From contig BMJD01000031.1 in NCBI GenBank assembly GCA_014642895.1, forward strand, positions 1-55,742: DNA of 55,742 nucleotides, in the 5' to 3' direction. Position numbers and translations under genes: made by a program. Positions 1-8,705 of this stretch are shown piece by piece; the stretch's first letter is position 1, and every line of letters starts with the position of its first letter. Origin of the DNA: Lentibacillus populi. GTDB taxonomy: Bacteria; Bacillota; Bacilli; Bacillales; Amphibacillaceae. The notes under the pieces were generated by a model. The model saw nothing but the letters and a program-made list of their open reading frames with translations, was not told the DNA's origin and did not search any database.

Positions 1-180
1 GAAGGCCGACTAAAAGCGGACTTTGCGTCCAACTCACGTCTACCCCTTTTTTAGTGGCATGTTTCCTTTATCTCCTACGGTAGGAATGTTCGGTTAAGAC
101 CGCTGCTTTGTGCAGCAACACCGAACCACCCTGCTTGGCAGGGCGCACTCCATACGTCGCTAAACGGGCGCTTGCTGTTC
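1..180 (+). ncRNA. Possible 3' end and structured RNA of a TnpB-type element
   Basis: The first 54 bases are open in frame 1 and end at a TAG at 52-54, possibly the last codons of a gene cut by the window edge. Three hairpins follow: CCTA/TAGG (74-84), a two-tier hairpin with GTTCGGT (88-94) pairing ACCGAAC (120-126) around GCTGC/GCAGC (102-116), and CCCTGC/GCAGGG (129-143). A coding end followed by compact hairpins fits the right end and omega-RNA scaffold of an IS200/IS605-type tnpB element, and tnpB-like sequence occurs elsewhere in this window. The family is inference; no coding residues here are diagnostic, and the element boundary cannot be placed. Confidence 0.35.
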
Positions 181-206
181 ATCAGTATATGAAAACAAAT
201 GGTCAG

Positions 207-524
207 TTACCTTGATACCTTTTTTTGCAGTTTGCCCCGGTGAGATTCAAATATATTTTCAAGGGTGATGTCATATTTATTTGCAATAACAATGATATTC
301 CCTAAAACATCGCCTAGTTCTTCAACCAATTCGCGTTTTAGTTCTTCGGAGGTCCCTTCCAATTCATCGGGTCTATCGCGTCCAACTTCCAAAGCCCTTA
401 TTGCCCTTGCAACTTCTCCTGTTTCTTCAGCTAGAAAACCTATTCGTATAAATATATCAAGATCGGACCAGCCATTAGCTTCGTAATATTCCTTGACCCA
501 TGATTGAAATTCGGTTAAGTTCAT
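207..524 (-). CDS. MazG-like nucleotide pyrophosphohydrolase
   Basis: This 105-residue protein has the all-alpha MazG fold signature: EExxE at residues 33-37 (EETGE) and a second acidic ExxD helix at 69-72 (ELGD), which together bind Mg2+ in this family. MazG-type enzymes hydrolyse NTPs to NMP and pyrophosphate and are thought to clean up aberrant nucleotides; the substrate here is unknown. The start at 524 is chosen because GAGGAGG lies 6 bases upstream; an ATG five codons earlier lies upstream of that site. It is divergent from the LOG gene, so the 85-base gap at 525-609 should hold both promoters. The length is normal for single-domain bacillar members. Confidence 0.85.
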   Translation of the reverse strand: MNLTEFQSWVKEYYEANGWSDLDIFIRIGFLAEETGEVARAIRALEVGRDRPDELEGTSEELKRELVEELGDVLGNIIVIANKYDITLENIFESHRGKLQKKVSR

Positions 525-609
525 TATTAGCCTCCTCATTTTGATTTTAAGTTTTGTAAGGGAATCTATATAATGATAACAGATGATTGGAATGATGGAG
601 GAGATATTA

Positions 610-1191
610 TTGAAAAGTTTAGCTATTTTTTGTGGGTCAAGCTATGGAGCAACTGATTTATATAAGGAAGGCGCTATACAGTTAGGAAAAGAGCTGGCAA
701 GAAGAGAACTCACACTTGTGTATGGCGGGGCAAGTGTTGGAATTATGGGAGCATTAGCAGACGCTGTCTTAGATAACGGCGGAGAAGTTATTGGAGTAAT
801 CCCTAAAATGCTGGAGGATCGGGAAATTTCACATCCTAATTTAACGAAATTATTTGTTGTTGAGTCTATGCATGAGCGTAAGACTAAAATGGCTGATTTA
901 GCGGATGGTTTTATTGCTTTACCAGGTGGGCCGGGTACGTTAGAGGAATTTATGGAAATCTTCACCTGGGCTCAGCTGGGGGTGCACCAAAAACCGTGTG
1001 GGCTTTTAAACATTAATCACTATTATGACCCTCTTGTGTCACTCTTCAACCATATGGCAGACCAGCAATTTCTACACGAAAAATATCGTTCCATGGCAAT
1101 TGTGGATACCTTCCCAGAGGCTTTAATTGATAAGTTTTATACTTATCAACCACCAGCTGTTAAGACATATTTTAAAAAAGATCAAACATAG
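610..1191 (+). CDS. LOG family protein (YvdD-like, TIGR00730)
   Basis: A 193-residue Rossmann-fold protein with the LOG hallmark PGGPGTLEE at residues 105-113 and the upstream RK pair at 90-91. LOG proteins are phosphoribohydrolases that release the base from nucleoside 5'-monophosphates (cytokinin ribotides in plants and actinobacteria, AMP in some bacteria); the physiological substrate in bacilli is uncertain. I use the TTG at 610 as start because GGAGGAG sits 6 bases before it and the protein then begins MKSLAIFCGS, typical of the family. ATG codons at 583 and 592 would place that ribosome site inside the gene. It is a single gene with a MazG-like pyrophosphohydrolase in divergent orientation, so both neighbours may act on nucleotides. 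Confidence 0.88.
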   Translation: MKSLAIFCGSSYGATDLYKEGAIQLGKELARRELTLVYGGASVGIMGALADAVLDNGGEVIGVIPKMLEDREISHPNLTKLFVVESMHERKTKMADLADGFIALPGGPGTLEEFMEIFTWAQLGVHQKPCGLLNINHYYDPLVSLFNHMADQQFLHEKYRSMAIVDTFPEALIDKFYTYQPPAVKTYFKKDQT

Positions 1192-1352
1192 TTTCTGGTA
1201 CTTGATTAGATATAAAAATCGAGCGGCCACAATACGTCAAATCAAGTAGGGCTAAAGCCGGTTATGAAAGTCCTTATAAAAATAGTTCGTACCATTTACA
1301 AACTCCCAGTATTCCCTAACCCTGTGCTAAAATGTTAAAAGGAGGGAACCTG

Positions 1353-2204
1353 ATGATTTATATAGGCTTAACAGGATGGGGAGACCATTATTCCCTGTAC
1401 CCAAATCAAACGAAAGGAAAAGATAAATTACCTGAATATAGCAGTCACTTTCCAGTTGTGGAGGTAGATGCATCCTTTTACGCGGTACAGCCCGCCCGTA
1501 ACACGTTAAAGTGGGTGAAGGAAACACCGGGAAATTTCCGCTTTGTTGTGAAGGCGTATCAAGGAATGACGGGGCATCAGCGTGGGGATATACCGTTTGT
1601 TACAAAAGCGGAGATGTTCCAGGCGTTTAAAGATTCTCTGAAGCCATTCCAAGATGCAAACAAGCTAGCGATGGTGCTATTTCAATTCCCGCCATGGTTT
1701 GATTGCAAAAAAGCGAATGTCGATTATTTGCGGTATTGTAAGCAAATGATGGGGGATATCCCGGTTGCGCTTGAGTTTCGCCACCAATCCTGGTTTAGTG
1801 ACGCGTACCGTGATAATACACTTTCTTTTATGAAACAGGAGGGTTGGATCCATTCCATCGCTGATGAGCCACAAGCTGGTGACGGATCGATTCCTATTGT
1901 GCCTGTGACAACGAATGGAAACATGACATTAGTACGGATGCATGGGAGAAATGTGCATGGGTGGAATAAACCGAACGGGACTGATACGAATTGGCGGGAG
2001 GTTCGCTATTTATATAAATACAATCGTAAGGAGCTTTTAGAATGGAAAAACAGAATCATTAACCTATCAAAAGATACCAACGATATCATTGTTCTATTTA
2101 ACAATAACTCTGGTGGAGACGCAGCAGGTAATGCTAAGGAATTTCAAAAAATGCTGGGTATCGAATATGAAGGACTTTCCCCAAGGCAATTGAATTTGTT
2201 CTGA
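1353..2204 (+). CDS. DUF72 family protein (YecE-like)
   Basis: A 283-residue DUF72 protein, a TIM-barrel family of unknown biochemical function. Family features visible are the N-terminal IYIGLTGWGDH, the VEVDASFYA segment, an ALEFRHQSW segment near the middle, and a C-terminal VLFNNNSGGDA. The start is set at 1353 because AAAAGGAGGG lies just upstream; the ATG at 1332 precedes that site and is spurious. The gene stands alone and converges on the DUF1992 gene with only 33 bases between them. Nothing in the context suggests a pathway. Family assignment is secure; the role is unknown. Confidence 0.88.
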   Translation: MIYIGLTGWGDHYSLYPNQTKGKDKLPEYSSHFPVVEVDASFYAVQPARNTLKWVKETPGNFRFVVKAYQGMTGHQRGDIPFVTKAEMFQAFKDSLKPFQDANKLAMVLFQFPPWFDCKKANVDYLRYCKQMMGDIPVALEFRHQSWFSDAYRDNTLSFMKQEGWIHSIADEPQAGDGSIPIVPVTTNGNMTLVRMHGRNVHGWNKPNGTDTNWREVRYLYKYNRKELLEWKNRIINLSKDTNDIIVLFNNNSGGDAAGNAKEFQKMLGIEYEGLSPRQLNLF

Positions 2205-2237
2205 GCGGTGGGGGAAATTACCGTAGCCTGGCAGGAT

Positions 2238-2588
2238 TTAAAATAATTTTCGGTAAATCTTTTTGGCATAAGCGATAAACCTCTTATTTTGATGCAATTT
2301 CCTTTCGTGAACAAATTCATCAAATTTCTGTTTGCTTTGTACATCGCTCTTATGGGTTTTACCGGTTGCTATGGTTAAAAGATCATTCATACTCATATTA
2401 TTTTTGCTGTCTTTTGCCTCCTCCGTTACATATCCGGCGTTTTTCAGCATTCGATAACCCATTTTTATTTCCGGTCGCATACCTGGTAAATCATCCTTTA
2501 GATTCAGCGGTTTTCCTTTTCCGGGAAGATTATCGAATTCCCCCTTGTCAATGGAATCTTTAATTCTCTCCTCGACAAACATATACAT
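2238..2588 (-). CDS. DUF1992 (DnaJ-related domain) protein
   Basis: A 116-residue cytoplasmic protein of the DUF1992 family, recognised by the segment FDNLPGKGKPLNL followed by helical, basic sequence. The same domain occurs in eukaryotic DNAJC28 proteins, hence the annotation 'DnaJ homologue subfamily C member 28 conserved domain'; no J domain is present here. Function is unknown. The start at 2588 has AGGTGAG 4 bases upstream. A longer open frame to 2720 exists, but it would run through the terminator of the upstream nucleotidase gene, so it is rejected. Confidence 0.8.
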   Translation of the reverse strand: MYMFVEERIKDSIDKGEFDNLPGKGKPLNLKDDLPGMRPEIKMGYRMLKNAGYVTEEAKDSKNNMSMNDLLTIATGKTHKSDVQSKQKFDEFVHERKLHQNKRFIAYAKKIYRKLF

Positions 2589-2624
2589 CGGACTCACCTG
2601 CCTTCTTTGTTTTAAAACGCATGT

Positions 2625-2662
2625 AAAAAACCCTGTGGCTTCATCATACCACAGGGTTTTTA
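2625..2662 (-). terminator. Intrinsic terminator of the nucleotidase gene
   Basis: A strong hairpin has AAAACCCTGTGG and CCACAGGGTTTTT as arms around a 10-base loop. It lies just beyond the stop of the minus-strand nucleotidase gene and ends in a T-run on that strand. It separates the nucleotidase from the DUF1992 gene. Confidence 0.85.
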
Positions 2663-2685
2663 AATAATAAATTGGATCTTTACTG

Positions 2686-4935
2686 TTAATTGTTTCTCCA
2701 GTCGTTAAGTAAAACCTCAACTGAATTATTCAAGCCTTCTTTCGCTTCTTTAGTGATGAATTTATCCATCGCCTTTTTGTTCAAATGTTTCAAGAACCCT
2801 TCCATCTTTTTAACAGCTTGATGATGATGGCCTTTATTTAGTTGATGTTCTGCTTGTTTCAGTTTGTTTGTCAGCTTAACAGCTAATGGATGATTAATAT
2901 CACCAGATTGTACATAATCCGCAACATCTTGTTTAATTGACGAAAGTGTCACAGTTTCTTCGGCCTCTGATAGATCAAGCGCGTATTTGGCAAAACCGTC
3001 TGTCCCCTCACCGAGATAAGCGATATTCCCATCTTGCTGGATGAATTGCTGGGCATCCGGTGAAGATTGGAATGTTAGCTGTGCATTACCTTCAATCGGT
3101 GCAAATGACCAATTGCTATCCGCTGATGGATCAATCGTGCCATTCGTTTGAATATAGTCGATCACTACCTGCCGGTTTTCCGCCTGTGGAGAAAGGACAA
3201 TTTGGCTGCCATCTAAATTCGGGAAGTTACCTCCTCCACCAGCACGATAGTTATTTGTTGCAACAAGAAATTCCTGATCGTCTTGAACGGCCTCACCGTT
3301 GTATTGTAAGTTTACAATGCGATGGGCCTCTGGATTGATTAACTCCCCATCACGGTTATAGCGGGTTGGTTCCGTAACATCGATTTTATAGGTGACCCCA
3401 TCGATAACATCAAAATTGTACGTTGGAAAGTCATTGTTAACTAAAGATTGTTCCTCTGACGCATTCGGGTCGATTTGATTAAACTGTCCAGCAGCCATCT
3501 CTAACCATTCACGAACTTGTTCCCCATTGATTTTCACGACCTTCAAAGTGTTTGGATAAACATAAAGGTCAGCTACGTTTTTAATGGCAATCGGCCCTTC
3601 TGGAATATACGTATAGTAGCCAGCGCCGCCTCGACCGCCAGCCTTAAATGGTGCAGCTGCGGATAAAATTGGCAATCCTTCATATTCGGTTTCCTTTACT
3701 GCTTGTTCTGTGTACCATTTTTGTGCGTTGGCTACAATTTGTACCGACGGATCGTCTTTGACAAGTGCAAAGTAGCTGTAAATTGGTGCAGTTGTTTCAC
3801 CGACCTGAGAGCGAATATAGTCAAGAGTTGCCTGGTGGTCTTCTGAAATGGCGTCTAGAATTCCCTGATCGGCTTCAACAAGTGCTTCACCGGTATTTTC
3901 GTCGTAAATTGCTTGAACTTCAGCGCTGGAATCAATAACCTCCCAGCTGTCGCCATTTTGCTGGAGCTTCAGATCAATAATCCCTAAATGGTTTCCCCAA
4001 AAACCTGCCTCAACAGAAGGTACACCATTGAGTGTTCCTTTTTCCAGGTTGACTCCTGGGATTCCCGCAAATGTTTCACTCGGGAAGGCTTCGTGGGCAT
4101 GACCAAACATAATAGCATCAATGCCTTCTACTTCAGTTAAGTTGTAAGTGGCATTTTCCTCACGTTCCTTTAATTCAACCGATCCAAGCCCGGAGTGTGG
4201 AATTGCAACGATAATATCAGCACCTTGTTCCTTCATTTCCGGAATATATTTTTGTGCTGTTTTATAGATATCTTTGGTAATTACTTTCCCTTCAAGGTTT
4301 GTTTTGTCCCATTGCATGATTTGTGGTGGAACAAAGCCGATGATCCCAACATTAATCGTTTGGGTGTTACCGTTTGAATCTACCACTTGTTTAGGCAAAA
4401 TCTTGTATGGCTCGAAAAACGGTTGATCGTTGGTTGGATCATCGTCACCGTCATCATAATAGACGTTTGCATTGACGTATGGGAAATTAGCATCATCAGT
4501 TGCTTCCTTCAAATAGTCGATGCCATAATTAAATTCGTGGTTACCAATATTTGCTGCATCATAATCTAGCAGATTCATTGCTTTATAGACGGGATGCACT
4601 TCTCCTTCTTCAAGGCCTTTTTGAGCGATATAGTCCCCAAGAGGATTGCCTTGGATTAGGTCACCATTGTCAAATAACATGCTATTGTTGACTTCACTTC
4701 GGGATTTCTTGATAAGCGTTGCTGTCATTGCTAGCCCAAATTCGTTTGTTTCCTTATCTTGATAATAGTCATAGTTTGCCAGATGGACATGAATATCTGT
4801 CGTTTCCATGAGTCTTAAGTCAACAGTGCCTTCCCCAGCTTCTTCTGCATCTGCCGAGCTGTTGCTAAGTGGTATAGATACAAGCAGAGCTGCTAAAAGC
4901 ATAAGTGCAATTTTTCCTGTTTTTCTAATTCCCAT
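2686..4935 (-). CDS. Secreted 2',3'-cyclic-nucleotide 2'-phosphodiesterase/3'-nucleotidase (YfkN/CpdB type)
   Basis: A 749-residue exported metallophosphoesterase. The N-terminus (MGIRKTGKIALMLLAALL, then polar sequence and AEEA) is a Sec signal peptide. The calcineurin-like domain has DIHVHL, FDNGDLIQGN, IGNHEFNYG and GHAHEAFP, which carry the two-metal ligands. The 5'-nucleotidase C-terminal domain follows. The last ~75 residues are charged and helical (HQLNKGHHHQAVKKMEGFL) and resemble the FIMAH domain of secreted bacillar enzymes. No LPxTG sorting signal is seen. Family enzymes hydrolyse 2',3'-cNMPs and 3'-NMPs outside the membrane to scavenge nucleoside and phosphate. The start at 4935 follows AAAGGGGGT; a start 9 codons earlier would lie upstream of that site. 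Confidence 0.88.
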   Translation of the reverse strand: MGIRKTGKIALMLLAALLVSIPLSNSSADAEEAGEGTVDLRLMETTDIHVHLANYDYYQDKETNEFGLAMTATLIKKSRSEVNNSMLFDNGDLIQGNPLGDYIAQKGLEEGEVHPVYKAMNLLDYDAANIGNHEFNYGIDYLKEATDDANFPYVNANVYYDDGDDDPTNDQPFFEPYKILPKQVVDSNGNTQTINVGIIGFVPPQIMQWDKTNLEGKVITKDIYKTAQKYIPEMKEQGADIIVAIPHSGLGSVELKEREENATYNLTEVEGIDAIMFGHAHEAFPSETFAGIPGVNLEKGTLNGVPSVEAGFWGNHLGIIDLKLQQNGDSWEVIDSSAEVQAIYDENTGEALVEADQGILDAISEDHQATLDYIRSQVGETTAPIYSYFALVKDDPSVQIVANAQKWYTEQAVKETEYEGLPILSAAAPFKAGGRGGAGYYTYIPEGPIAIKNVADLYVYPNTLKVVKINGEQVREWLEMAAGQFNQIDPNASEEQSLVNNDFPTYNFDVIDGVTYKIDVTEPTRYNRDGELINPEAHRIVNLQYNGEAVQDDQEFLVATNNYRAGGGGNFPNLDGSQIVLSPQAENRQVVIDYIQTNGTIDPSADSNWSFAPIEGNAQLTFQSSPDAQQFIQQDGNIAYLGEGTDGFAKYALDLSEAEETVTLSSIKQDVADYVQSGDINHPLAVKLTNKLKQAEHQLNKGHHHQAVKKMEGFLKHLNKKAMDKFITKEAKEGLNNSVEVLLNDWRNN

Positions 4936-4962
4936 ACTGAAACCCCCTTTAAGTTTTTTCAA

Positions 4963-5194
4963 TTACTAGATTAAAGGATTGCTAGACATATTGGAATAGG
5001 CCGATGGATATGGGTTAAATGAATTAATCGTTAGGTTTAGAATAAGGGGACGGGGTTGTTGTACAAAACTGTTTCAGACAAAAGCTTGATAATTGGCAAT
5101 ATGGAAGGTGTATCGATTGACATTTATCTGCATATGCTATATCTTAATATGAAAGCGATTAAATTCGTTGACGAGAACGAGTATGCATAAATCC
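4963..5194 (+). other. Spacer with possible ileS promoter and an unidentified open-frame fragment
   Basis: This is the gap between the divergent nucleotidase and ileS genes, upstream of the T-box RNA. TTGACA at 5117-5122 with TATCTT at 5140-5145 (17-base spacer) is a fair sigma-A promoter candidate for the leader. An open frame runs from about 5041 to a TAA at 5188-5190 and encodes a protein-like stretch (SLIIGNMEGVSIDIYL, then ending DENEYA). It has no convincing ribosome site and overlaps the candidate promoter, so it is more likely an eroded gene tail than a gene. I do not recognise it. Confidence 0.35.
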
Positions 5195-5430
5195 TGTTCT
5201 GCAGAGAGTTGGTGCCTTTTGCTGAAAACCAATGTTCAGTTTATGTTGAAAATCCTCTCCGAGAAGAAAAGCTGAAGATTCATTTTAAGCCTTTCCGGGG
5301 ATCCGCCGTTACAAGGATCGCGTATGATAGTACGTTGTTTGAGTGCCGGCACATTTATTACAAGTAATTTCCGGAATCAGGGTGGTAACACGGGTTAAAC
5401 TCGTCCCTACTTTAGGGGCGGGTTTTTGTA
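5195..5430 (+). promoter_or_regulatory. T-box riboswitch leader of ileS (isoleucine)
   Basis: The leader has the order expected of a T-box: a Stem I start with GCAGAGAGTTGGTG (about 5201), the loop sequence TTGAAAATCCTCTCCGAG containing the specifier codon ATC (Ile) at 5252-5254, the conserved T-box AGGGTGGTAACACGGG at 5379-5394, and a terminator hairpin (CGTCCCTA/TAGGGGCG) with a T-run at about 5400-5428. In this class uncharged tRNA pairs with the specifier and with the T-box bulge and stabilises the antiterminator. An ATC specifier directly before an isoleucyl-tRNA synthetase is self-consistent. Confidence 0.93.
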
Positions 5431-5460
5431 TTTTTATGAAAAAATCAAACGAGGAGTGAG

Positions 5461-8400
5461 ATGATGAGAAAGGTTGATATAAGTGAGCTTCCCCAACAGC
5501 GTGAAAAGCGAGTAAACAATATGTGGAAAGCTGAAAGTACGTTTGAAAAGTCTGTTTCAAATCGTGATGGAGCGGAAACCTTTGTCTTTTATGAAGGCCC
5601 CCCAACAGCAAATGGCCTACCTCATGCTGGGCATGTGCTGGGTCGTGTGATAAAAGACTTCATTGCCCGCTATAAAACAATGCAAGGTTATCAGGTTATC
5701 CGCAAAGCGGGCTGGGATACACATGGTCTTCCAGTTGAACTCGGTGTTGAGAAAAAGATAGGCATCTCCGGAAAAAAAGAAATTGAAGATTATGGTATAG
5801 AGAAATTTATTGAGGAATGTAAAAGAAGTGTTTTTGATTATGAGAAGCAATGGCGTTCTTTTACAGAAGCTATTGGGTATTGGGTTGATATGGATGATCC
5901 ATATGTGACATTACGGAATGAATATATTGAAAGTGTTTGGTATATCCTCTCTGCGATTCACAAAAAAGGGCTGCTGGATCAGGGACATCGTGTTACGCCA
6001 TATTGTCCGAGCTGCCAAACATCCTTAAGTTCTCACGAAGTTGCACAAGGATACAAAGACGTAAAAGATCTGTCCGTAACAGCTAAATTCCAAATTAATG
6101 GGACCGATAATGAATATTTTTTGGGCTGGACGACAACACCTTGGACACTTCCTGCTAATGTTGCTTTAGCTGTCCATAAGGATTTGGAATATGTAAAGGT
6201 GAGGCAGGAAGCGGACTTATATATTGTTGCAAAAGACTTGGCAGATCAGGTATTCAATGAGGAATATGAGGTTATTAGCATGCATAAAGGAAGTGACTTC
6301 GTTGGCTTAACCTATCAAGCTCCTTTTGACTATTTGAACCTAATAAGAGGGCATGAGGTTATTGAGGCGGATTTTGTTACAGACCAAAGTGGTACCGGAA
6401 TCGTTCATCTCGCACCAGCGCATGGAGAAGATGACTACAATGCTGTGAGAGCAAACGGGCTTGATTTTATTAACGTGGTTGATCAGTCAGGACGCTATAC
6501 GGATGAAGTTCCTGATTTAGCTGGGGAATTTGCCAAAGATTGTGATGTTCAGATAATTAAAATGCTGGCAGACAAAGGTTTATTATTTTCAAAAGAAAAA
6601 TACGAACATAGCTATCCACACTGTTGGCGCTGTGATTCCCCGCTTATCTATTATGCAACGGAAGGCTGGTTTATCAAAACGACGGAAATAAAAGATACGA
6701 TCATCCAAAATAACGAAACCATTAAATGGCACCCGGAGCATATGAAACATGGACGTTTTGGTAATTTTCTAGAGAACATGGTTGATTGGAATCTAGGTCG
6801 TAATCGGTATTGGGGAACACCACTCAACGTTTGGATTTGCAAGAACTGTAACCATCAATATGCGCCTGATAGTATTCAGGACCTCAATAAACATGCCAGG
6901 CTTCCAGTTTCTGATGAGTTAGAACTTCATAAACCGTATGTGGATGATATAATTCTTGTTTGTCCGTCTTGCCAAGGAGATATGGTTCGTACCAAGGAAG
7001 TTATCGATGTATGGTTTGATAGTGGTTCGATGCCATTTGCGCAGTATCATTATCCATTTGAGAATACTGCATTATTCGAAAAACAATTTCCTGCAGATGT
7101 CATTGTAGAAGGTGTGGATCAGACGCGTGGCTGGTTTTACAGCCTGCTCACCGTATCTTCTTTATATACTGGAAAAGCACCATACAAACGTGTTCTTTCG
7201 CTCGGACATATCCTTGATGAAGATGGACGTAAAATGTCAAAAAGTAAAGGGAACGTTATTAACCCAATGGACCTTGTGAAAAAATATGGGGCAGATGCGT
7301 TGCGGTGGGCACTGCTTGTTGATAGTGCGCCTTGGAATAATAAGCGTTTTTCAGCTAATATTGTCAGTCAAGCAAAGTCCAAGCTAGTTGACACACTAAT
7401 TAATATTCATTCTTTTTACGTGCTTTATGCGGAGATTGATCAATTCGATCCGAATAAGCATGCCCAAGGTGAAAAGTCATGGTTGGATAAATGGATATTA
7501 TCTCGCCTGCATTCTGTTTCTAAAAGTGTAGCGGCACATCTTGATAACTATGATTTTAATCCTGCAGCAAGAGAATTATCTATACTAGTTGAACAAATTA
7601 GTAATTGGTACATCCGCCGCTCCCGTGACCGTTTTTGGGGTAAAGGAATGAATGATGATAAACTAGCGGCTTATCATACGTTATACGAGGTATTAACAAC
7701 AACGAGCAAACTACTTGCTCCATTTACACCTTTTGTTACCGAGGAAATTCACATCAATTTAACGGGGAAAAGTGTACACTTAGAATACTTCCCTGTACCG
7801 GATGAAGCCTTAATTGATGAACAGTTGGAGATGGAGATGGATGGAGTTCTTCAGGTTATTGAGCTTGCCCGCCATACTCGTAACGCTTCGAATATTAAAA
7901 CAAAACAGCCTCTATCTAAATTGATTGTGGTTGATGAAAAAAATGACATAAACTTTTTGTCGAAATATCGTTATATCATTGAGGAAGAAATTAATGTTAA
8001 GCGGGTTTATTTTCAAGAACATGCTGGAGGAAATATTCAGTATGAAATTAAACTAAACTTCCCAACGGCGGGTCCAAAGCTTGGTAAGCAAGTAGGATTT
8101 GTTCAAAAGGCTTTAAAACAGATGTCAGTGGAAGAAGCTAATGACGTGGTAGGTAAAGGGTATGTTGCATTGGAAATGCAATCGGGAGAGTCCATTCGTG
8201 TTGAAAAAGAGGATTTACTCATTAATCAAACAGCGCAGCAGGGAATGGAAATGGCTTCTAATGAACGCTATACCGTTTTCTTAAATACAAACATAAACGA
8301 AGATCTCCGTAGGGAAGGTCTTGCTCGTGAACTCATTCGAGCTGTTCAACAGTACCGTAAAGAATTGAATTTGCCTGTCGAAAAGCGGGTAGACCTTACC

Positions 8401-8556
8401 TTTTGCATGAGTGATTCATTAAAGGATGTTGTTGAACAATTTAGAGATCTACTGGAACAAAATCTGTTGGTGAAAAATATTAACTTTAATAAAAAGCAAA
8501 ATATGAAATATATTGAGCTTGAGAATGAAATGATTGGGATAGAAATTGTTCTTTAA
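5461..8556 (+). CDS. ileS: Isoleucyl-tRNA synthetase, long eukaryote-like (IleS2) type
   Basis: A 1031-residue class I synthetase that charges tRNA-Ile. The signatures are [12 protein letters not shown] with HxGH at residues 55-58 and KMSKS at 591-595; the CP1 editing domain lies between them ([17 protein letters not shown]). The sequence around [17 protein letters not shown], the length and the lack of a C-terminal zinc finger match the eukaryote-like IleS2 group rather than the ~920-residue housekeeping IleS1 of B. subtilis. IleS2 enzymes are known for intrinsic mupirocin tolerance. The HIGH-region motif here is normal HxGH, not the swapped GxHH form reported in hyper-resistant enzymes. GAGGAG precedes the tandem ATGs at 5461/5464. 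Expression is controlled by the upstream T-box. Whether an IleS1 exists elsewhere in this genome cannot be seen. Confidence 0.93.
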   Translation: MMRKVDISELPQQREKRVNNMWKAESTFEKSVSNRDGAETFVFYEGPPTANGLPHAGHVLGRVIKDFIARYKTMQGYQVIRKAGWDTHGLPVELGVEKKIGISGKKEIEDYGIEKFIEECKRSVFDYEKQWRSFTEAIGYWVDMDDPYVTLRNEYIESVWYILSAIHKKGLLDQGHRVTPYCPSCQTSLSSHEVAQGYKDVKDLSVTAKFQINGTDNEYFLGWTTTPWTLPANVALAVHKDLEYVKVRQEADLYIVAKDLADQVFNEEYEVISMHKGSDFVGLTYQAPFDYLNLIRGHEVIEADFVTDQSGTGIVHLAPAHGEDDYNAVRANGLDFINVVDQSGRYTDEVPDLAGEFAKDCDVQIIKMLADKGLLFSKEKYEHSYPHCWRCDSPLIYYATEGWFIKTTEIKDTIIQNNETIKWHPEHMKHGRFGNFLENMVDWNLGRNRYWGTPLNVWICKNCNHQYAPDSIQDLNKHARLPVSDELELHKPYVDDIILVCPSCQGDMVRTKEVIDVWFDSGSMPFAQYHYPFENTALFEKQFPADVIVEGVDQTRGWFYSLLTVSSLYTGKAPYKRVLSLGHILDEDGRKMSKSKGNVINPMDLVKKYGADALRWALLVDSAPWNNKRFSANIVSQAKSKLVDTLINIHSFYVLYAEIDQFDPNKHAQGEKSWLDKWILSRLHSVSKSVAAHLDNYDFNPAARELSILVEQISNWYIRRSRDRFWGKGMNDDKLAAYHTLYEVLTTTSKLLAPFTPFVTEEIHINLTGKSVHLEYFPVPDEALIDEQLEMEMDGVLQVIELARHTRNASNIKTKQPLSKLIVVDEKNDINFLSKYRYIIEEEINVKRVYFQEHAGGNIQYEIKLNFPTAGPKLGKQVGFVQKALKQMSVEEANDVVGKGYVALEMQSGESIRVEKEDLLINQTAQQGMEMASNERYTVFLNTNINEDLRREGLARELIRAVQQYRKELNLPVEKRVDLTFCMSDSLKDVVEQFRDLLEQNLLVKNINFNKKQNMKYIELENEMIGIEIVL

Positions 8557-8592
8557 TAAAAATCAAATATAGAATAGTTCCTCATCAAAACC

Positions 8593-8626
8593 GGGGGTGC
8601 TACTGTTAAAGCACCCTTGCTTTTAT
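8593..8626 (+). terminator. Terminator after ileS
   Basis: GGGTGCT (8595-8601) pairs with AGCACCC (8610-8616), followed by TTGCTTTTATT. It lies about 40 bases past the ileS stop. Confidence 0.75.
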
Positions 8627-8705
8627 TATAATATTATTTAGGCAATTAATTATATGGAATAATGCTTCAATATGAGGAAATATGAGAGATTCAGAGGAGC
8701 CTAAT

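Noticed and set aside
2589-2720. N-terminal extension of the DUF1992 protein
   Set aside because: It runs through the terminator and the end of the nucleotidase gene; AGGTGAG marks the start at 2588.
3060-3338. Long plus-strand frame inside the nucleotidase gene
   Set aside because: It is antisense to strongly conserved coding sequence, with no ribosome site and no recognisable protein.
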